Shown here: positions 27,876 to 37,247 of the stretch, piece after piece
Layout: the number at the start of each line of letters is the position of its first letter
Numbering within the stretch: the first letter of the stretch is position 1
Notes under the pieces: generated by a model
Databases searched by the model: none
Told to the model about the DNA's origin: nothing
The model's input: only the letters and a program-made list of their open reading frames with translations
Made by a program: the position numbers and the translations under genes
From: Flavobacteriales bacterium
GTDB lineage: Bacteria > Bacteroidota > Bacteroidia > Flavobacteriales_D > Crocinitomicaceae
Reading direction: 5' to 3'
Assembly (NCBI GenBank): GCA_947447525.1
Contig: CANFJL010000004.1
Span: 124,001 to 188,000, forward strand
DNA: 64,000 nucleotides

Positions 27876-28387
27876 TAATCTAAAAATAGTTTCTTTAATT
27901 CAGTAGCTTCAGATGCTTTCATTTTACCAGCAATAATTAAACTAAGTTGCTTCCTTCTCAAGGCGCCTTCAAAGCGTTGAATTTCTTCTTCCGTTTCTGG
28001 CACCAATTCTGGCACTTGGATAGGACCTCCATTTTGATCAACCGCGACAAAAGTGTAAATAGCCTCATTGCATTTCTCTCTTTCTCCAGTAACTGGATCT
28101 TCAACAAATACATCGACAAAGATCTCCATGGAGGAGGAAAAAGATCGAGATACTTTTGCTTCTAGAGTTACTATGGAGGCAACTTTTATGGGTTTTTGGA
28201 AAGAAACATTGTTAACACTAGCAGTGACTACCACTCGTTTACAATGTCTATGCGCAGCAACACTTGAAATGACATCCATCCATGCTAAAAGTTGTCCACC
28301 AAATAAATTACCTAATGTATTCGTATCATTTGGTAATACTACAATTGTTGTAATTGATAATGTTTCTGAAGCAAGTCTTTTTTTCAT
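27875..28387 (-). CDS. acyl-CoA thioesterase, hotdog fold
   Basis: This 170-residue hotdog-fold protein hydrolyses acyl-CoA (inferred from family). It carries the classical helix GNLFGGQLLAWMDVISSVAA with an Asp active-site residue, then VVVTASVNNVSFQKPIKVAS and an ATFVAVDQNG-like strand. It resembles BFIT/YciA-type thioesterases. It is the first gene of a two-gene minus-strand unit with the hydrolase. The upstream gap (123 bp) to the divergent M43 protease holds a TAACTTTA on each side but no full promoter match. Confidence 0.9.
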   Translation of the reverse strand: MKKRLASETLSITTIVVLPNDTNTLGNLFGGQLLAWMDVISSVAAHRHCKRVVVTASVNNVSFQKPIKVASIVTLEAKVSRSFSSSMEIFVDVFVEDPVTGEREKCNEAIYTFVAVDQNGGPIQVPELVPETEEEIQRFEGALRRKQLSLIIAGKMKASEATELKKLFLD

Positions 28388-28510
28388 AGTGTAAAGTTAA
28401 TCTTAATCATTAAAATGAAACATCTCTTTTATAGATACTTTTTTATCTCCAAAAATTAATTAACTTTAAGGCACTTAAAAATAAAATTAATTTTTTTATC
28501 TCCATATACT

Positions 28511-30688
28511 ATGAATAAAATCTTATTTTCTATACTTGCTGTCGCTCAAATATTTGCTTTTAATGCGCAGAAAACAAACACTTTTGATCCTTCCAATGCT
28601 AGAGAAGGAGAACAGGTGGAATATTGTATTACCCACAAAAAAATGAATCAAATTTTAAGTAATCCTGCTAATGTATTAATAAAAGGACAGGATGATGCTG
28701 AAACCATATTGAATCAAAAAAAACCAATTGAAAAAGGTACTATTTATAAAATTCCGGTTGTGTTCCATGTATTACACATAAATGGAGTAGAGAATATTTC
28801 AGATGAGCAAATCTATGATGCTTTGGCAATTCTTAATCGTGATTATAGAAGATTAAATTTGGATGCGGATAATGTACACGTAGATTTTCAAGGTATGCCG
28901 ACAGATGTTGAAGTAGAATTTGTACTTTCAACTAAAGCTCCAAATGGTGCTTGTTTTAAAGGAATTACTAGAACCATGAACGCACTGAGTTATGTAGGTG
29001 CTGATGGAAACGCACAAGTGACGGCAATTCAAAATGGGAATGATGTTTATCAAGGAAATTGGCCAGGAAATAAATATTTAAATATTTTTATTTGTGGCGA
29101 AATTGGAGGCGCAGCAGGATATACAACAAATCCAGGTGGTTGGTCTGCCAATCAAATGACCAATGGAATTTGGGTACTTCATGATTATGTTGGATCCATT
29201 GGAACCAGTTCGGTCGGCACTTCTAGAACCCTTACCCATGAGGTTGGACATTGGTTAAATTTAAGTCATACTTGGGGAAGTAATAATAACCCAGGCACTG
29301 CTTCAAGCTGCTCAACAGATGATGGAGTAAATGACACACCAGATTGTATAGGTGTAACGGCTTGTTTATTGAATTCAAATACTTGCAGTAATGATAATGC
29401 TTATTGGGGTGGAGTTGACAAAAGAGACAATGTTGAAAATTACATGGATTATTCTTATTGTTCTAAAATGTTCACTGCAGGTCAAGTAGCTCGGATGAGA
29501 ACAGCTCTTTTATCAAATAATACAGGTAGAGCAAATTTATGGACAAGTGCTAATTTAAGTGCAACGGGTGCAACAGGAGTGATGACTTTGTGTGCTGCTG
29601 ATTTTACCGCTAACAAAACAACAGTATGTTTAGGGGAGCAAGTTCAATTTGCTGATGATTCTTACAATGCTGTAACGGGATTGTCATGGAGTTTTCCAAA
29701 TGGTACCCCATCTACTTCTACTATTGCAAATCCTTTGGTGAGTTATGCTCAACCAGGTCTTTATTCTGTAACGCTTACTGCTACAGATGGAACAACAAAC
29801 GATACGGAATTAAAAACAAATTACATTCGAGTTCTTCCTGCTCCTTCAGTGTTGCCCTTTTGGGAAGGATTTGAGTCTTATACCTCATTGGCTAATTTGA
29901 CCAATTGGGAAGTGACAAATATTAATAATAACAATGCCTTTACCATCGAATCTACTACAGCTCATTCAGGTACAAAATGTGCTAAATTGGTAAACTTTGG
30001 TCAAGCACCTTCTAATATCGACGAATTAATTTCAGCTCCAATTGATTTAAGTGTTATTCCATCTACAGGAATTGTGACCTTAAGCTTTAGATATGCTTAC
30101 AGAAAGAAAACAACAGCTGATTATGAATACTTAAAAGTATTTATCACTGCAGATTGCGGTAATAATTGGGTACAAAGAAAAACTTTGGGTGGATCTCAAT
30201 TGTCAAGTACTGCTGTCTCAACGTCGTGGGCACCAAGCTCAATTAATGATTGGGTTACAGTGCACATGACGAATGTTACTAATGCCTATTTCACTAGTAA
30301 TTTCAGAATGAAATTTAAGTTCGAAGGTGAGGGTGGAAATAATTTTTATCTAGATGACATAAACTTATATTCAGGAGCACCATCAGATGTTGTTGTACTC
30401 GCTTCTGGCGCCGGATTAGATGGAGTTTCAAATGGTATTGATTTTGTTGAACTTTTCCCAAATCCTGCAGATGATGAGGTTAATTTGAAATTTACTTCAT
30501 CCAACCAAAAAGATGTTGTTTTTGAAATCGTTGATTTAACAGGAAAGTCTATTCAAAAACACTTGGTTAAAGCTGCACAAGGAAATAACCTAGTTATGTT
30601 TGACACAAAAAATATGGCTGCAGGTTCTTATTTTGTTAAGTTCAAAACAGAGGGTCAAATTCAAACACTTCAATTTGTTATTAAGTAG
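28511..30688 (+). CDS. M43 family zinc metalloprotease with T9SS tail
   Basis: This 725-residue secreted protease starts with a signal peptide and a pro-region. The pappalysin-type (M43) domain (about 80-345) has the zinc site HEVGHWLNLSH (243-253) and the Met-turn ENYMDYSYCSKMFT. A PKD domain (about 365-450, SWSFPNGTPSTSTI, PGLYSVTLTATDG) follows, then a jelly-roll/MAM-like binding domain with FWEGFESY and FYLDDINLY. The T9SS type A sorting domain closes the protein (LFPNPADDEVNLKF to FVIK). It would be exported through the T9SS to the surface or medium. Its 3' end overlaps uvrC by 8 bp, tail to tail. Confidence 0.93.
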   Translation: MNKILFSILAVAQIFAFNAQKTNTFDPSNAREGEQVEYCITHKKMNQILSNPANVLIKGQDDAETILNQKKPIEKGTIYKIPVVFHVLHINGVENISDEQIYDALAILNRDYRRLNLDADNVHVDFQGMPTDVEVEFVLSTKAPNGACFKGITRTMNALSYVGADGNAQVTAIQNGNDVYQGNWPGNKYLNIFICGEIGGAAGYTTNPGGWSANQMTNGIWVLHDYVGSIGTSSVGTSRTLTHEVGHWLNLSHTWGSNNNPGTASSCSTDDGVNDTPDCIGVTACLLNSNTCSNDNAYWGGVDKRDNVENYMDYSYCSKMFTAGQVARMRTALLSNNTGRANLWTSANLSATGATGVMTLCAADFTANKTTVCLGEQVQFADDSYNAVTGLSWSFPNGTPSTSTIANPLVSYAQPGLYSVTLTATDGTTNDTELKTNYIRVLPAPSVLPFWEGFESYTSLANLTNWEVTNINNNNAFTIESTTAHSGTKCAKLVNFGQAPSNIDELISAPIDLSVIPSTGIVTLSFRYAYRKKTTADYEYLKVFITADCGNNWVQRKTLGGSQLSSTAVSTSWAPSSINDWVTVHMTNVTNAYFTSNFRMKFKFEGEGGNNFYLDDINLYSGAPSDVVVLASGAGLDGVSNGIDFVELFPNPADDEVNLKFTSSNQKDVVFEIVDLTGKSIQKHLVKAAQGNNLVMFDTKNMAAGSYFVKFKTEGQIQTLQFVIK

Positions 30689-32474
30689 CAGCGTCTAAAG
30701 CTTTTCTAACGATTAAAGCTTTTGCTGGACCTATACATTTTTCTAAAGCCATTAATTCCGCAGAATTAATGGCTTTTATGGTTTTAAATTCTTGGAAGAG
30801 CTGAGACATTGTTTTTTCTCCTATGCCAGGAATGTCCAATAAACTTGATTGTATAGCATTTTTACTTCTTAGATCTCGATGATGCGTGATCCCAAAACGA
30901 TGCGCTTCATTTCTAATATGTTGAATGACTTTCAAGCTTTCGGATTTCTTATCAATATATAAAGGATAGGAGTCTCCTGGAAAAAATATTTCCTCTAATT
31001 TTTTAGCAATTCCAACTACTGCAAATGCACCTCTCAATCCTAATGCATCTATGGATTCCATTGCGGCACTTAATTGACCTTTCCCGCCATCAATTACTAC
31101 GAGTTGAGGATAGGGTAGTTTTTCTTCTTTCAAGCGTTTATAGCGCCTGAAAACTATTTCTTTCATGGAGGCAAAGTCATCTGGCCCATCTACGGTTTTA
31201 ATTAGAAAATGCCGATATTCTTTTTTGAAGGGTTTCGCATCTTTAAAAACTACACATGCTGCAACGGCATTAGTTCCTTGAAAATTAGAATTATCAAAAC
31301 ATTCAATTTGATGCGGTAATTCGGTCAAATGGAAGTCTTTTTTTATTTGTTCTAAAATCCTTAGCGTATGTCTTTCTGGAGCAACGAGACTTTCTTTTTT
31401 TCTTTGATCTAAGCGGAAATAATTTGCGTTTTTAATCGATAATTCTAGTAATTTAAACTTGTCACCCTTTTGAGGGACATGACACTCAAAGGATTTAAAA
31501 TCAATGTTCAATGGATGCGAAGTCAGTACTTCTTTGTTCTGACTTTGGTATCGTTCTCTTAATTCCGGTAAAGTAAATGCCAGGACATCAGCAGCGTTCT
31601 CTTCTAGTTTCTTGATAATTTCCGAAGAATATCCATGAATTATGGCCCCCTCAGACACTACTAGATAATTGATGAAAAATGAGCGCTCATCTTCCATCAG
31701 TGAAATCACATCTAAATCTAATACATGATTAGAAACCACCATGGATTTTGATTTATATTGCAAAAGTTGCTCATAGATTTCTTTATACTCCTGAGCTTTC
31801 TCAAATGCAAGTTCTTTTGAACTCTCTTGCATTTTATGCTTTAATTCTTGAAGAAGCGCATTCGTTTTCCCTTTCAATAATAAGGTGATTTGATGAATGG
31901 AATCTAAATAGTTTTCTTCAGATTGATACCCAACACAGGGACCTTTACATTTCCCAATATGATAATCTAAGCATACTTTAAACTTATTTTCTTGGATGTT
32001 CTTTAGTCTCAAATCAAAGTTGCAAGAGCGCAAAGGATAAGTTTCTTTTATTAATTTTAAAAGGGTATTCATCATTTTGACATTAGCGTAGGGACCGAAA
32101 TACTGGGTGCCATCATTTTCTTTTTTTCGCGTGCTGATTACCCTTGGGAATGCTTCGTTTTTTATTCCGATCCATGGAAATGTCTTGTCGTCTTTTAAAA
32201 GAATATTGTATTTTGGCCGGTATTGTTTAATGAGATTATTCTCTAATAACAAGGCGTCAAGTTCTGTGTCGACTACTAAATACTCTATTTTGGTAATCTG
32301 TTTAACTAAAACTGCAGTCTTATTATTTTCGAATGTTTTTTGAAAATAGGAGTGGACTCTTTTTTTTAGATTCTTAGCTTTTCCTACATAAATAATCTTT
32401 CCTTCCTTTGAAAAGTACTTATAGATTCCTGGTTTCTCAGGAATTGTTTTTATATAGGTTATTAGGTCTTTCAA
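30681..32474 (-). CDS. uvrC: excinuclease ABC subunit C
   Basis: UvrC makes the two incisions of nucleotide excision repair. The 597 residues carry the GIY-YIG nuclease domain (PGIYKYFSKEGKIIYVGKAK), the cysteine cluster KVCLDYHIGKCKGPCVG, a UVR motif region, the RNase H-like nuclease with IECFDNSNFQGTNAVA and LVVIDGGKGQLSAA, and a C-terminal helix-hairpin-helix pair (LLDIPGIGEKT, IGPAKAL). The usual lengths and order are intact. Confidence 0.96.
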   Translation of the reverse strand: MKDLITYIKTIPEKPGIYKYFSKEGKIIYVGKAKNLKKRVHSYFQKTFENNKTAVLVKQITKIEYLVVDTELDALLLENNLIKQYRPKYNILLKDDKTFPWIGIKNEAFPRVISTRKKENDGTQYFGPYANVKMMNTLLKLIKETYPLRSCNFDLRLKNIQENKFKVCLDYHIGKCKGPCVGYQSEENYLDSIHQITLLLKGKTNALLQELKHKMQESSKELAFEKAQEYKEIYEQLLQYKSKSMVVSNHVLDLDVISLMEDERSFFINYLVVSEGAIIHGYSSEIIKKLEENAADVLAFTLPELRERYQSQNKEVLTSHPLNIDFKSFECHVPQKGDKFKLLELSIKNANYFRLDQRKKESLVAPERHTLRILEQIKKDFHLTELPHQIECFDNSNFQGTNAVAACVVFKDAKPFKKEYRHFLIKTVDGPDDFASMKEIVFRRYKRLKEEKLPYPQLVVIDGGKGQLSAAMESIDALGLRGAFAVVGIAKKLEEIFFPGDSYPLYIDKKSESLKVIQHIRNEAHRFGITHHRDLRSKNAIQSSLLDIPGIGEKTMSQLFQEFKTIKAINSAELMALEKCIGPAKALIVRKALDAAT

Positions 32475-32501
32475 TCTTTAATTAATCTGGTGAAATTAGG
32501 C

Positions 32502-32533
32502 AAAAAAAAACCGATCACGAAGGATCGGTTTTT
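32502..32533 (-). terminator. rho-independent terminator of the trypsin-like protease gene
   Basis: Hairpin ACCGATC-ACGAAG-GATCGGT with a 9-base T-run on the minus strand, 16 bp past the stop at 32549 and upstream of uvrC. Confidence 0.82.
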
Positions 32534-32548
32534 AATATATAAGGTAAA

Positions 32549-34969
32549 TTAATTTTTAATAATGCGTTTTGTAATAATTCCTGATGGACTGTAAATCACT
32601 ACTTGATAAATACCAGCAGCAAATTCACCCATCTCAATTACTTGTGAGTTGTTATTCTTTACCTCAAAGCGCTTCAAAACTTGACCAGTAATACTCGTTA
32701 ATTCCATTCGTTGAATAGTACTTGATGCAGCTCCAAAATTAAGGGTAATATTATCTTGAGTTGGATTAGGATATAAGGTAACTTGATCTAATAAATTTTC
32801 CTCTAATCCGGAACTTGCTACAATATTAACCTTGTAATCTTCTACTTCTCCAAAGGTACTTTGGTCACATGGTATGATTGCACCATCTACAGAATAGGAA
32901 ATTCGAACGCGCATGTTAACACTTCCCGTTACCGCTGTTGTTGGAACTGTAAAATTAAATACATTACTCCATCCAGCCGCTACAATCACATAAGCAACTT
33001 GTTCTCCAGCGTCAACGAAATCTAAATCATTATTGTAATCAATCCAAACTGCAATCTCGTCATCCGTGTATGCTTGAGCTGTTCCTCCAACAATTCCGGG
33101 TAATACTGTAATAGTATAAGCGGCACCTTTTGATAAGTTGGTACTTAAAGTTGTGTAATTTGCATAACCTCCAACGGAACATGCTGAAGTATTGTTGATG
33201 GTATTTAAAGTTACTGTATTGATGTATTCGTCGCAGGTTGCAGAAGAACCAGCACAAGGACCTGTTTGTTGAACTACAGTAATATAATTTGTTTTTATTT
33301 CACTGTCGCTTCCTAAGGAATTTGTTGCCACTAAGGTCACAGTATATTGTCCAACAGTATTAAAAATTACTTGCGGATTTTGACTTGTTGCAGATGTTCC
33401 TCCAGTATAGGCCCATCCACTTCCAGAAATAGTCCAAGCCCAAGAGGTAGGAGCTCCAGAACTTTGATCCGTGAAGGCAACTGTTCCTCCCGTATTAACG
33501 GTTGTTGGTACACCAACAAATTGAGCAATTGGAGCAGTAGGAACAACAGCGCTACAAGGATCTGCTGAACCATTAAGGACTAATAATCCTGTATTTCCTG
33601 GATCTAAATAAGTCTTTAATTGCTGATTGGTAGCGGTACCATTACTTACCCAATCGTATGATATCTTACCGTAAGAATCTGGGGCTGTTAACGCAGTACA
33701 AAAAGACCCTCCTCCAGTAAGTGTTCCAATAATTCTTCCAGAACTATTATTAAATAAAGGTGATCCAGACGATCCCCCTTCTGTTACACCTGTACCATTA
33801 GAATTTGCCGACCAAGTTATTCTCCAATGAGTGTTTGGAGTAGATCCTCCCCATGTTGTTGTTGCAGTGGTACCACTAAAAGTTGAAATTTTCTTAATAT
33901 CACCTGCAGGATGATGTATTCCAACTCCTCCAGTAGTAGGTGTATTATTGGCATCCCAACCATTCCAATACGCATTAAAATTGGCACTTTTTAAAGTGGT
34001 AATAGTAGCGGCTTGGTTGGCAGTTGTTCCCATTTGAACTAATAAAAAGTCAGATCCAGTCGTCCCGCCACCATCATTAGCATCTGCTAATCTGATACAT
34101 CCAGTAATAAAATAATTTGCTAATGTACCTACGACACTTGGATTCGTACAAGTAGGTGCCTCATATCTAAAATAGAATTTCCATTGATTCATATTAGCGG
34201 CAGTAGCAGAAACACCACAATGCAATGCTGTTAAAAATAAGGGTTTACAATCCAATGCGGTATTATTCACTAAAGATCCAGAACACCAACCTGCTTGGGC
34301 CCCTTCTACAACATATAAACGAGCAACACCTCTTTTTTGATTTTGCCAATTGTCGCCAACAGGACTACAATTTACATTGATTTCACAGGAGGCTGATTCA
34401 TTAATTTTTAGTGCATTGGGATTACCAGTGGAACGATAATTATACATGATGCGATCAATAAATATTTCTGATGGAGTCGTATAGGCTGGCTCCGTTAGAG
34501 TTAAGATCATTTCATCGCCAAAACATAAGGCAGCGTTTTGCATGAAATGAGATTCCACATCATTTTTGGTCATCGTAGGGTGCAACATTTTACCTTTTAA
34601 ATCTTGGATATTAAGTGTTGTTCCACCATAAATAATAAATCTTTCGAATAGAAAACTTATAGCTTCCGCTCCTGGTGATTTAACATGTAATTGCCATTGT
34701 CTAGACCCATCACTTAAGGTTTTCCAGATTCCAGAATTGGTACTCGTAATATTTGCAGCCCTTGCTACACCAATGCGGTATAATTCCCCGTTTTTATCTC
34801 TTTGTAAATCCTCAATTTTAATTAACTCTAAATCAGGAGCAGTAATTAAGGTTGTTGGAATTCCTTTATCAAAAGAGAATTTAGATATTGTTGTAATTTG
34901 TGCATCAATATTCTGAAGAGAACTGAGTGTTAAAATACAAATTAGAAAAGAAAGTATCCGTGTTTTCAT
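32549..34969 (-). CDS. secreted trypsin-like (lysyl endopeptidase-type) serine protease with PKD, GEVED and T9SS domains
   Basis: This 806-residue secreted protease has a signal peptide, a pro-region to about residue 200, then an S1 protease domain with the full triad: His 250 (LTALHCG), Asp 307 (TGSDFLLV) and Ser 401 (GGSSGSPLF). The arrangement and disulfide-rich start (CEINVNCSPVGDNWQ) resemble lysyl endopeptidase. A PKD domain (about 480-570), a GEVED domain (about 580-715, with WIDYNNDLDFVDAGEQ and FGEVEDYKVNI) and a T9SS type A tail (YPNPTQDNITLNF to KRIIKN) follow. Probably surface-attached or released. Cleavage specificity is inferred. Confidence 0.9.
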   Translation of the reverse strand: MKTRILSFLICILTLSSLQNIDAQITTISKFSFDKGIPTTLITAPDLELIKIEDLQRDKNGELYRIGVARAANITSTNSGIWKTLSDGSRQWQLHVKSPGAEAISFLFERFIIYGGTTLNIQDLKGKMLHPTMTKNDVESHFMQNAALCFGDEMILTLTEPAYTTPSEIFIDRIMYNYRSTGNPNALKINESASCEINVNCSPVGDNWQNQKRGVARLYVVEGAQAGWCSGSLVNNTALDCKPLFLTALHCGVSATAANMNQWKFYFRYEAPTCTNPSVVGTLANYFITGCIRLADANDGGGTTGSDFLLVQMGTTANQAATITTLKSANFNAYWNGWDANNTPTTGGVGIHHPAGDIKKISTFSGTTATTTWGGSTPNTHWRITWSANSNGTGVTEGGSSGSPLFNNSSGRIIGTLTGGGSFCTALTAPDSYGKISYDWVSNGTATNQQLKTYLDPGNTGLLVLNGSADPCSAVVPTAPIAQFVGVPTTVNTGGTVAFTDQSSGAPTSWAWTISGSGWAYTGGTSATSQNPQVIFNTVGQYTVTLVATNSLGSDSEIKTNYITVVQQTGPCAGSSATCDEYINTVTLNTINNTSACSVGGYANYTTLSTNLSKGAAYTITVLPGIVGGTAQAYTDDEIAVWIDYNNDLDFVDAGEQVAYVIVAAGWSNVFNFTVPTTAVTGSVNMRVRISYSVDGAIIPCDQSTFGEVEDYKVNIVASSGLEENLLDQVTLYPNPTQDNITLNFGAASSTIQRMELTSITGQVLKRFEVKNNNSQVIEMGEFAAGIYQVVIYSPSGIITKRIIKN

Positions 34970-35031
34970 AGTTGAATAGTTTTAGTTAATTTCACTTACA
35001 CAAATATAACATTTATCACAAAATTTCCTAA

Positions 35032-35721
35032 ATGTATCTAATTTATATTATCGAAGACGAAACTGTATTATTAGAATTAATTCGATTAAATCTCGAAATT
35101 GAGGGGTATAAAGTAGAAGGAATACAATCAGGAAAAGTGGCTTTTCATCAGGCAAAAAAAATTTCTGAAGCAGATTTGGTCATCTTAGATGTAATGCTTC
35201 CAGAAGTAAATGGCCTAGATGTATGCAAAGAAATTAGGCGGTTTAGTGAAGTGCCGATCTTATTTTTATCCGCTAAAGGCACCACTTCAGATAGGGTTGC
35301 AGGACTTAAACTTGGCGCAAATGACTATCTGCCAAAACCCTTTGACTTAGAGGAGTTAATGTTGAAAGTAAAAATCCTGATCAGCAGTAATTCTTCATTG
35401 GTACCTGAAAAAACATTGCTTAAAATTGGTCCATTAGAGGTCAATTTCAATACTTTCGAAGTTCTTGATCCAGCAAGAAAAGTCATTCATGTTTTTTCAA
35501 AACGCGAAATTGAATTATTAAAATTGTTTTCAGAGAGAGCTGGAAATGTAATTTCACGAGATGATATTTTAGATAAAATTTGGGGCAAAGACCAATACCC
35601 AACTACTCGAACTATTGACAATTATATACTTTCATTTCGCAAATTATTTGAGGAAGATCAAAAGGAACCTAAATTTTTCCATTCTATTAGAGGTGTAGGG
35701 TATAAATTAACTTTGGCATAA
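35032..35721 (+). CDS. OmpR/PhoB-family response regulator
   Basis: This 229-residue regulator has a receiver domain with acidic residues in IIEDE, phospho-acceptor Asp 53 (ILDVMLPE), Ser 80 (LSAKG) and Lys 102 (LPKPFD). A winged-helix DNA-binding domain follows (FSKREIELLKLF, TTRTIDNYILSFRKLF, RGVGYKL). No histidine kinase gene adjoins it, so it is an orphan here. It is divergent from the trypsin-like protease (62 bp gap), which it might control; that is inference only. The ribE promoter lies inside its last codons. Confidence 0.94.
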   Translation: MYLIYIIEDETVLLELIRLNLEIEGYKVEGIQSGKVAFHQAKKISEADLVILDVMLPEVNGLDVCKEIRRFSEVPILFLSAKGTTSDRVAGLKLGANDYLPKPFDLEELMLKVKILISSNSSLVPEKTLLKIGPLEVNFNTFEVLDPARKVIHVFSKREIELLKLFSERAGNVISRDDILDKIWGKDQYPTTRTIDNYILSFRKLFEEDQKEPKFFHSIRGVGYKLTLA

Positions 35722-35743
35722 TCCGAATAAGGGCGTACTTTTG
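35712..35743 (+). promoter_or_regulatory. predicted ribE promoter
   Basis: TTTG (35712-35715, in the last codons of the upstream regulator), 20 bp spacer, TACTTTTG (35736-35743), 21 bp before the ribE ATG. Confidence 0.65.
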
Positions 35744-35764
35744 TAGAGGTCAAAAAATTAAAAC

Positions 35765-36361
35765 ATGTTTACTGGAATAATTGAAAATTTAGGGGAAATT
35801 GTTAATATCAATATGGAAGCGACCAATAAACATTTTGTCGTGAAGTCAGATTTCACAGATGAATTAAAAGTTGATCAGAGTATTGCTCACAATGGATGCT
35901 GTTTAACAGTAGTTGATTTAGATTTAAATAATAATACCTATTCTGTTACAGCCATTAAAGAAACTTTAGACAAAACAAATTTAGGTACCTGGAAAATCGG
36001 AACAATCGTAAATTTAGAACGATGTATGCTTATGAATGGTCGCTTGGATGGACATATTGTTCAAGGACATGTTGATGTGACCGCTATTTGTACAAATATT
36101 ATAGATGAAAATGGAAGTTGGAGGTATAACTTTAAGTATAATTCCCCTCATTTGACCGTAGAAAAAGGTTCTATAACAGTGAATGGAGTAAGTTTAACGG
36201 TGGTTGATTCTAAAGTAGGATCATTCTCCGTGTGTATTATTCCTTATACCTATGAACATACTAATTTCCATGCTTTGACCATTGGGTCAACAGTAAATCT
36301 TGAATTCGATATTATCGGAAAGTATGTAAGTCAATGGTTAATTCAAACCGGAAAAGTATGA
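35765..36361 (+). CDS. ribE: riboflavin synthase alpha subunit
   Basis: This enzyme dismutates two 6,7-dimethyl-8-ribityllumazines to riboflavin. The 198 residues form the typical pair of lumazine-binding domains: MFTGIIENLGEIV and AHNGCCLTVVDLD in the first, LDGHIVQGHVDVTA and GSITVNGVSLTVVD in the second. Other rib genes are absent nearby and no FMN riboswitch is seen. It heads an apparent operon with mazG-like, a DEAD-like and a 127-aa gene, joined by overlaps of 4 bp. Confidence 0.95.
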   Translation: MFTGIIENLGEIVNINMEATNKHFVVKSDFTDELKVDQSIAHNGCCLTVVDLDLNNNTYSVTAIKETLDKTNLGTWKIGTIVNLERCMLMNGRLDGHIVQGHVDVTAICTNIIDENGSWRYNFKYNSPHLTVEKGSITVNGVSLTVVDSKVGSFSVCIIPYTYEHTNFHALTIGSTVNLEFDIIGKYVSQWLIQTGKV

Positions 36362-36690
36362 GTTTACCTATGAGTGAAATGCAAGAGCAAGTAGACCAAT
36401 GGATTAAAAAACATGGGGTTCGCTACTTTAACGAATTGACCAATACTGCAATTTTAATGGAAGAGGTCGGAGAATTAGCGCGCGTAATGTCTAGAAGGTT
36501 CGGTGAACAAAGTGAAAAGGAATCAGATAAAGATCGCGATTTGGCAGATGAGTTAACAGATGTCCTCTTTGTATTGATTTGTATTGCCAATCAAACAGGC
36601 GTAGATCTTACCAAAGCATTCCAGGAAAACTTGAATAAAAAGACACAGCGCGATACTACGCGGCATCATAAAAATGAAAAATTAAAATGA
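36358..36690 (+). CDS. MazG-like nucleotide pyrophosphohydrolase
   Basis: This is a short all-alpha NTP pyrophosphohydrolase, probably removing non-canonical or excess nucleoside triphosphates. The metal-binding motif EEVGELARVM and the distal DLADELTDVLFVLICIAN are those of the MazG superfamily; a basic tail RDTTRHHKNEKLK follows. The ORF track starts at 36334 (MVNSNRKS), but the ATG at 36358 overlaps the ribE stop as ATGA and gives MSLPMSEMQEQ, which I prefer; 36370 is also possible. The stop overlaps the next start by 4 bp. Confidence 0.85.
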   Translation: MSLPMSEMQEQVDQWIKKHGVRYFNELTNTAILMEEVGELARVMSRRFGEQSEKESDKDRDLADELTDVLFVLICIANQTGVDLTKAFQENLNKKTQRDTTRHHKNEKLK

Positions 36691-37247
36691 CAAATGAATT
36701 TAATTTACGGGTATTAAAATCTGTTAAAGCAGGCAATCATGTTCTTTGTACGCATGAATTACCCCTACCAGTAGATTTATTACAAGAAATCATCTCTTTT
36801 TGTATTCCTCAACCTGAAGAAGGCTCTCCGCGCATGATAATTTTATGTGCTGATAATGATAGCGCTGTCCAATTGGGTGCTGAACTTGCTCCTTTTATAA
36901 AAGAAAAAGATCTCACGCTAGATTTAATTTTAGAAAAAGGTAATAAAGTTAAACAACGCAATGATTTATTTGATGGCACGGAAGTCATTGTTGGAACTTC
37001 AAGAAGGGTTTGTGAAATGTATTTTCAAAATGGTTATAACATTAGTAAAATGAAAATGCTGATTGTCCTTGAAATGGATAAACAAATGAAAAAAGCATGG
37101 AAAGGATTCATTTCTAGAATGGCTGAAAGTTTACCAAAAGTGAAGCAAGTTTTGTTTGTTTGTGATCCAATTGACGAAAGAATTGATGAGTATATTGACT
37201 TATATACCGCGGTTCATCAAAGATTTATTTTTGAAAATAATATATGA
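36687..37247 (+). CDS. degenerate DEAD-box-like RecA domain protein
   Basis: This 186-residue protein has no signal or membrane segment. Reading it against DEAD-box helicase domain 1 gives a consistent match: VKAGNHVLC where the strand before motif I would be; RMIILCADNDSAVQLGAEL in place of motif Ia; EVIVGTSRRVCEMY for the TPGR motif; KMKMLIVLEMDKQM for motif II (DEAD); and VKQVLFVCDPI for motif III (SAT). The P-loop GxGKT is absent (CTHELPLPVD instead) and motif II is altered, so ATP hydrolysis is unlikely, and domain 2 is missing. It may be an RNA-binding or scaffold relic. The alignment is by eye and the function unknown. Confidence 0.6.
   Translation: MTNEFNLRVLKSVKAGNHVLCTHELPLPVDLLQEIISFCIPQPEEGSPRMIILCADNDSAVQLGAELAPFIKEKDLTLDLILEKGNKVKQRNDLFDGTEVIVGTSRRVCEMYFQNGYNISKMKMLIVLEMDKQMKKAWKGFISRMAESLPKVKQVLFVCDPIDERIDEYIDLYTAVHQRFIFENNI

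Noticed and set aside
35001-35008. TATATTTG on the minus strand as promoter of the trypsin-like protease
   Set aside because: The only candidate -33 element is 10 bp away, too short.
36334-36357. Upstream start of the MazG-like gene
   Set aside because: It adds eight residues (MVNSNRKS) read out of ribE; the ATGA overlap at 36358 is the more typical junction.
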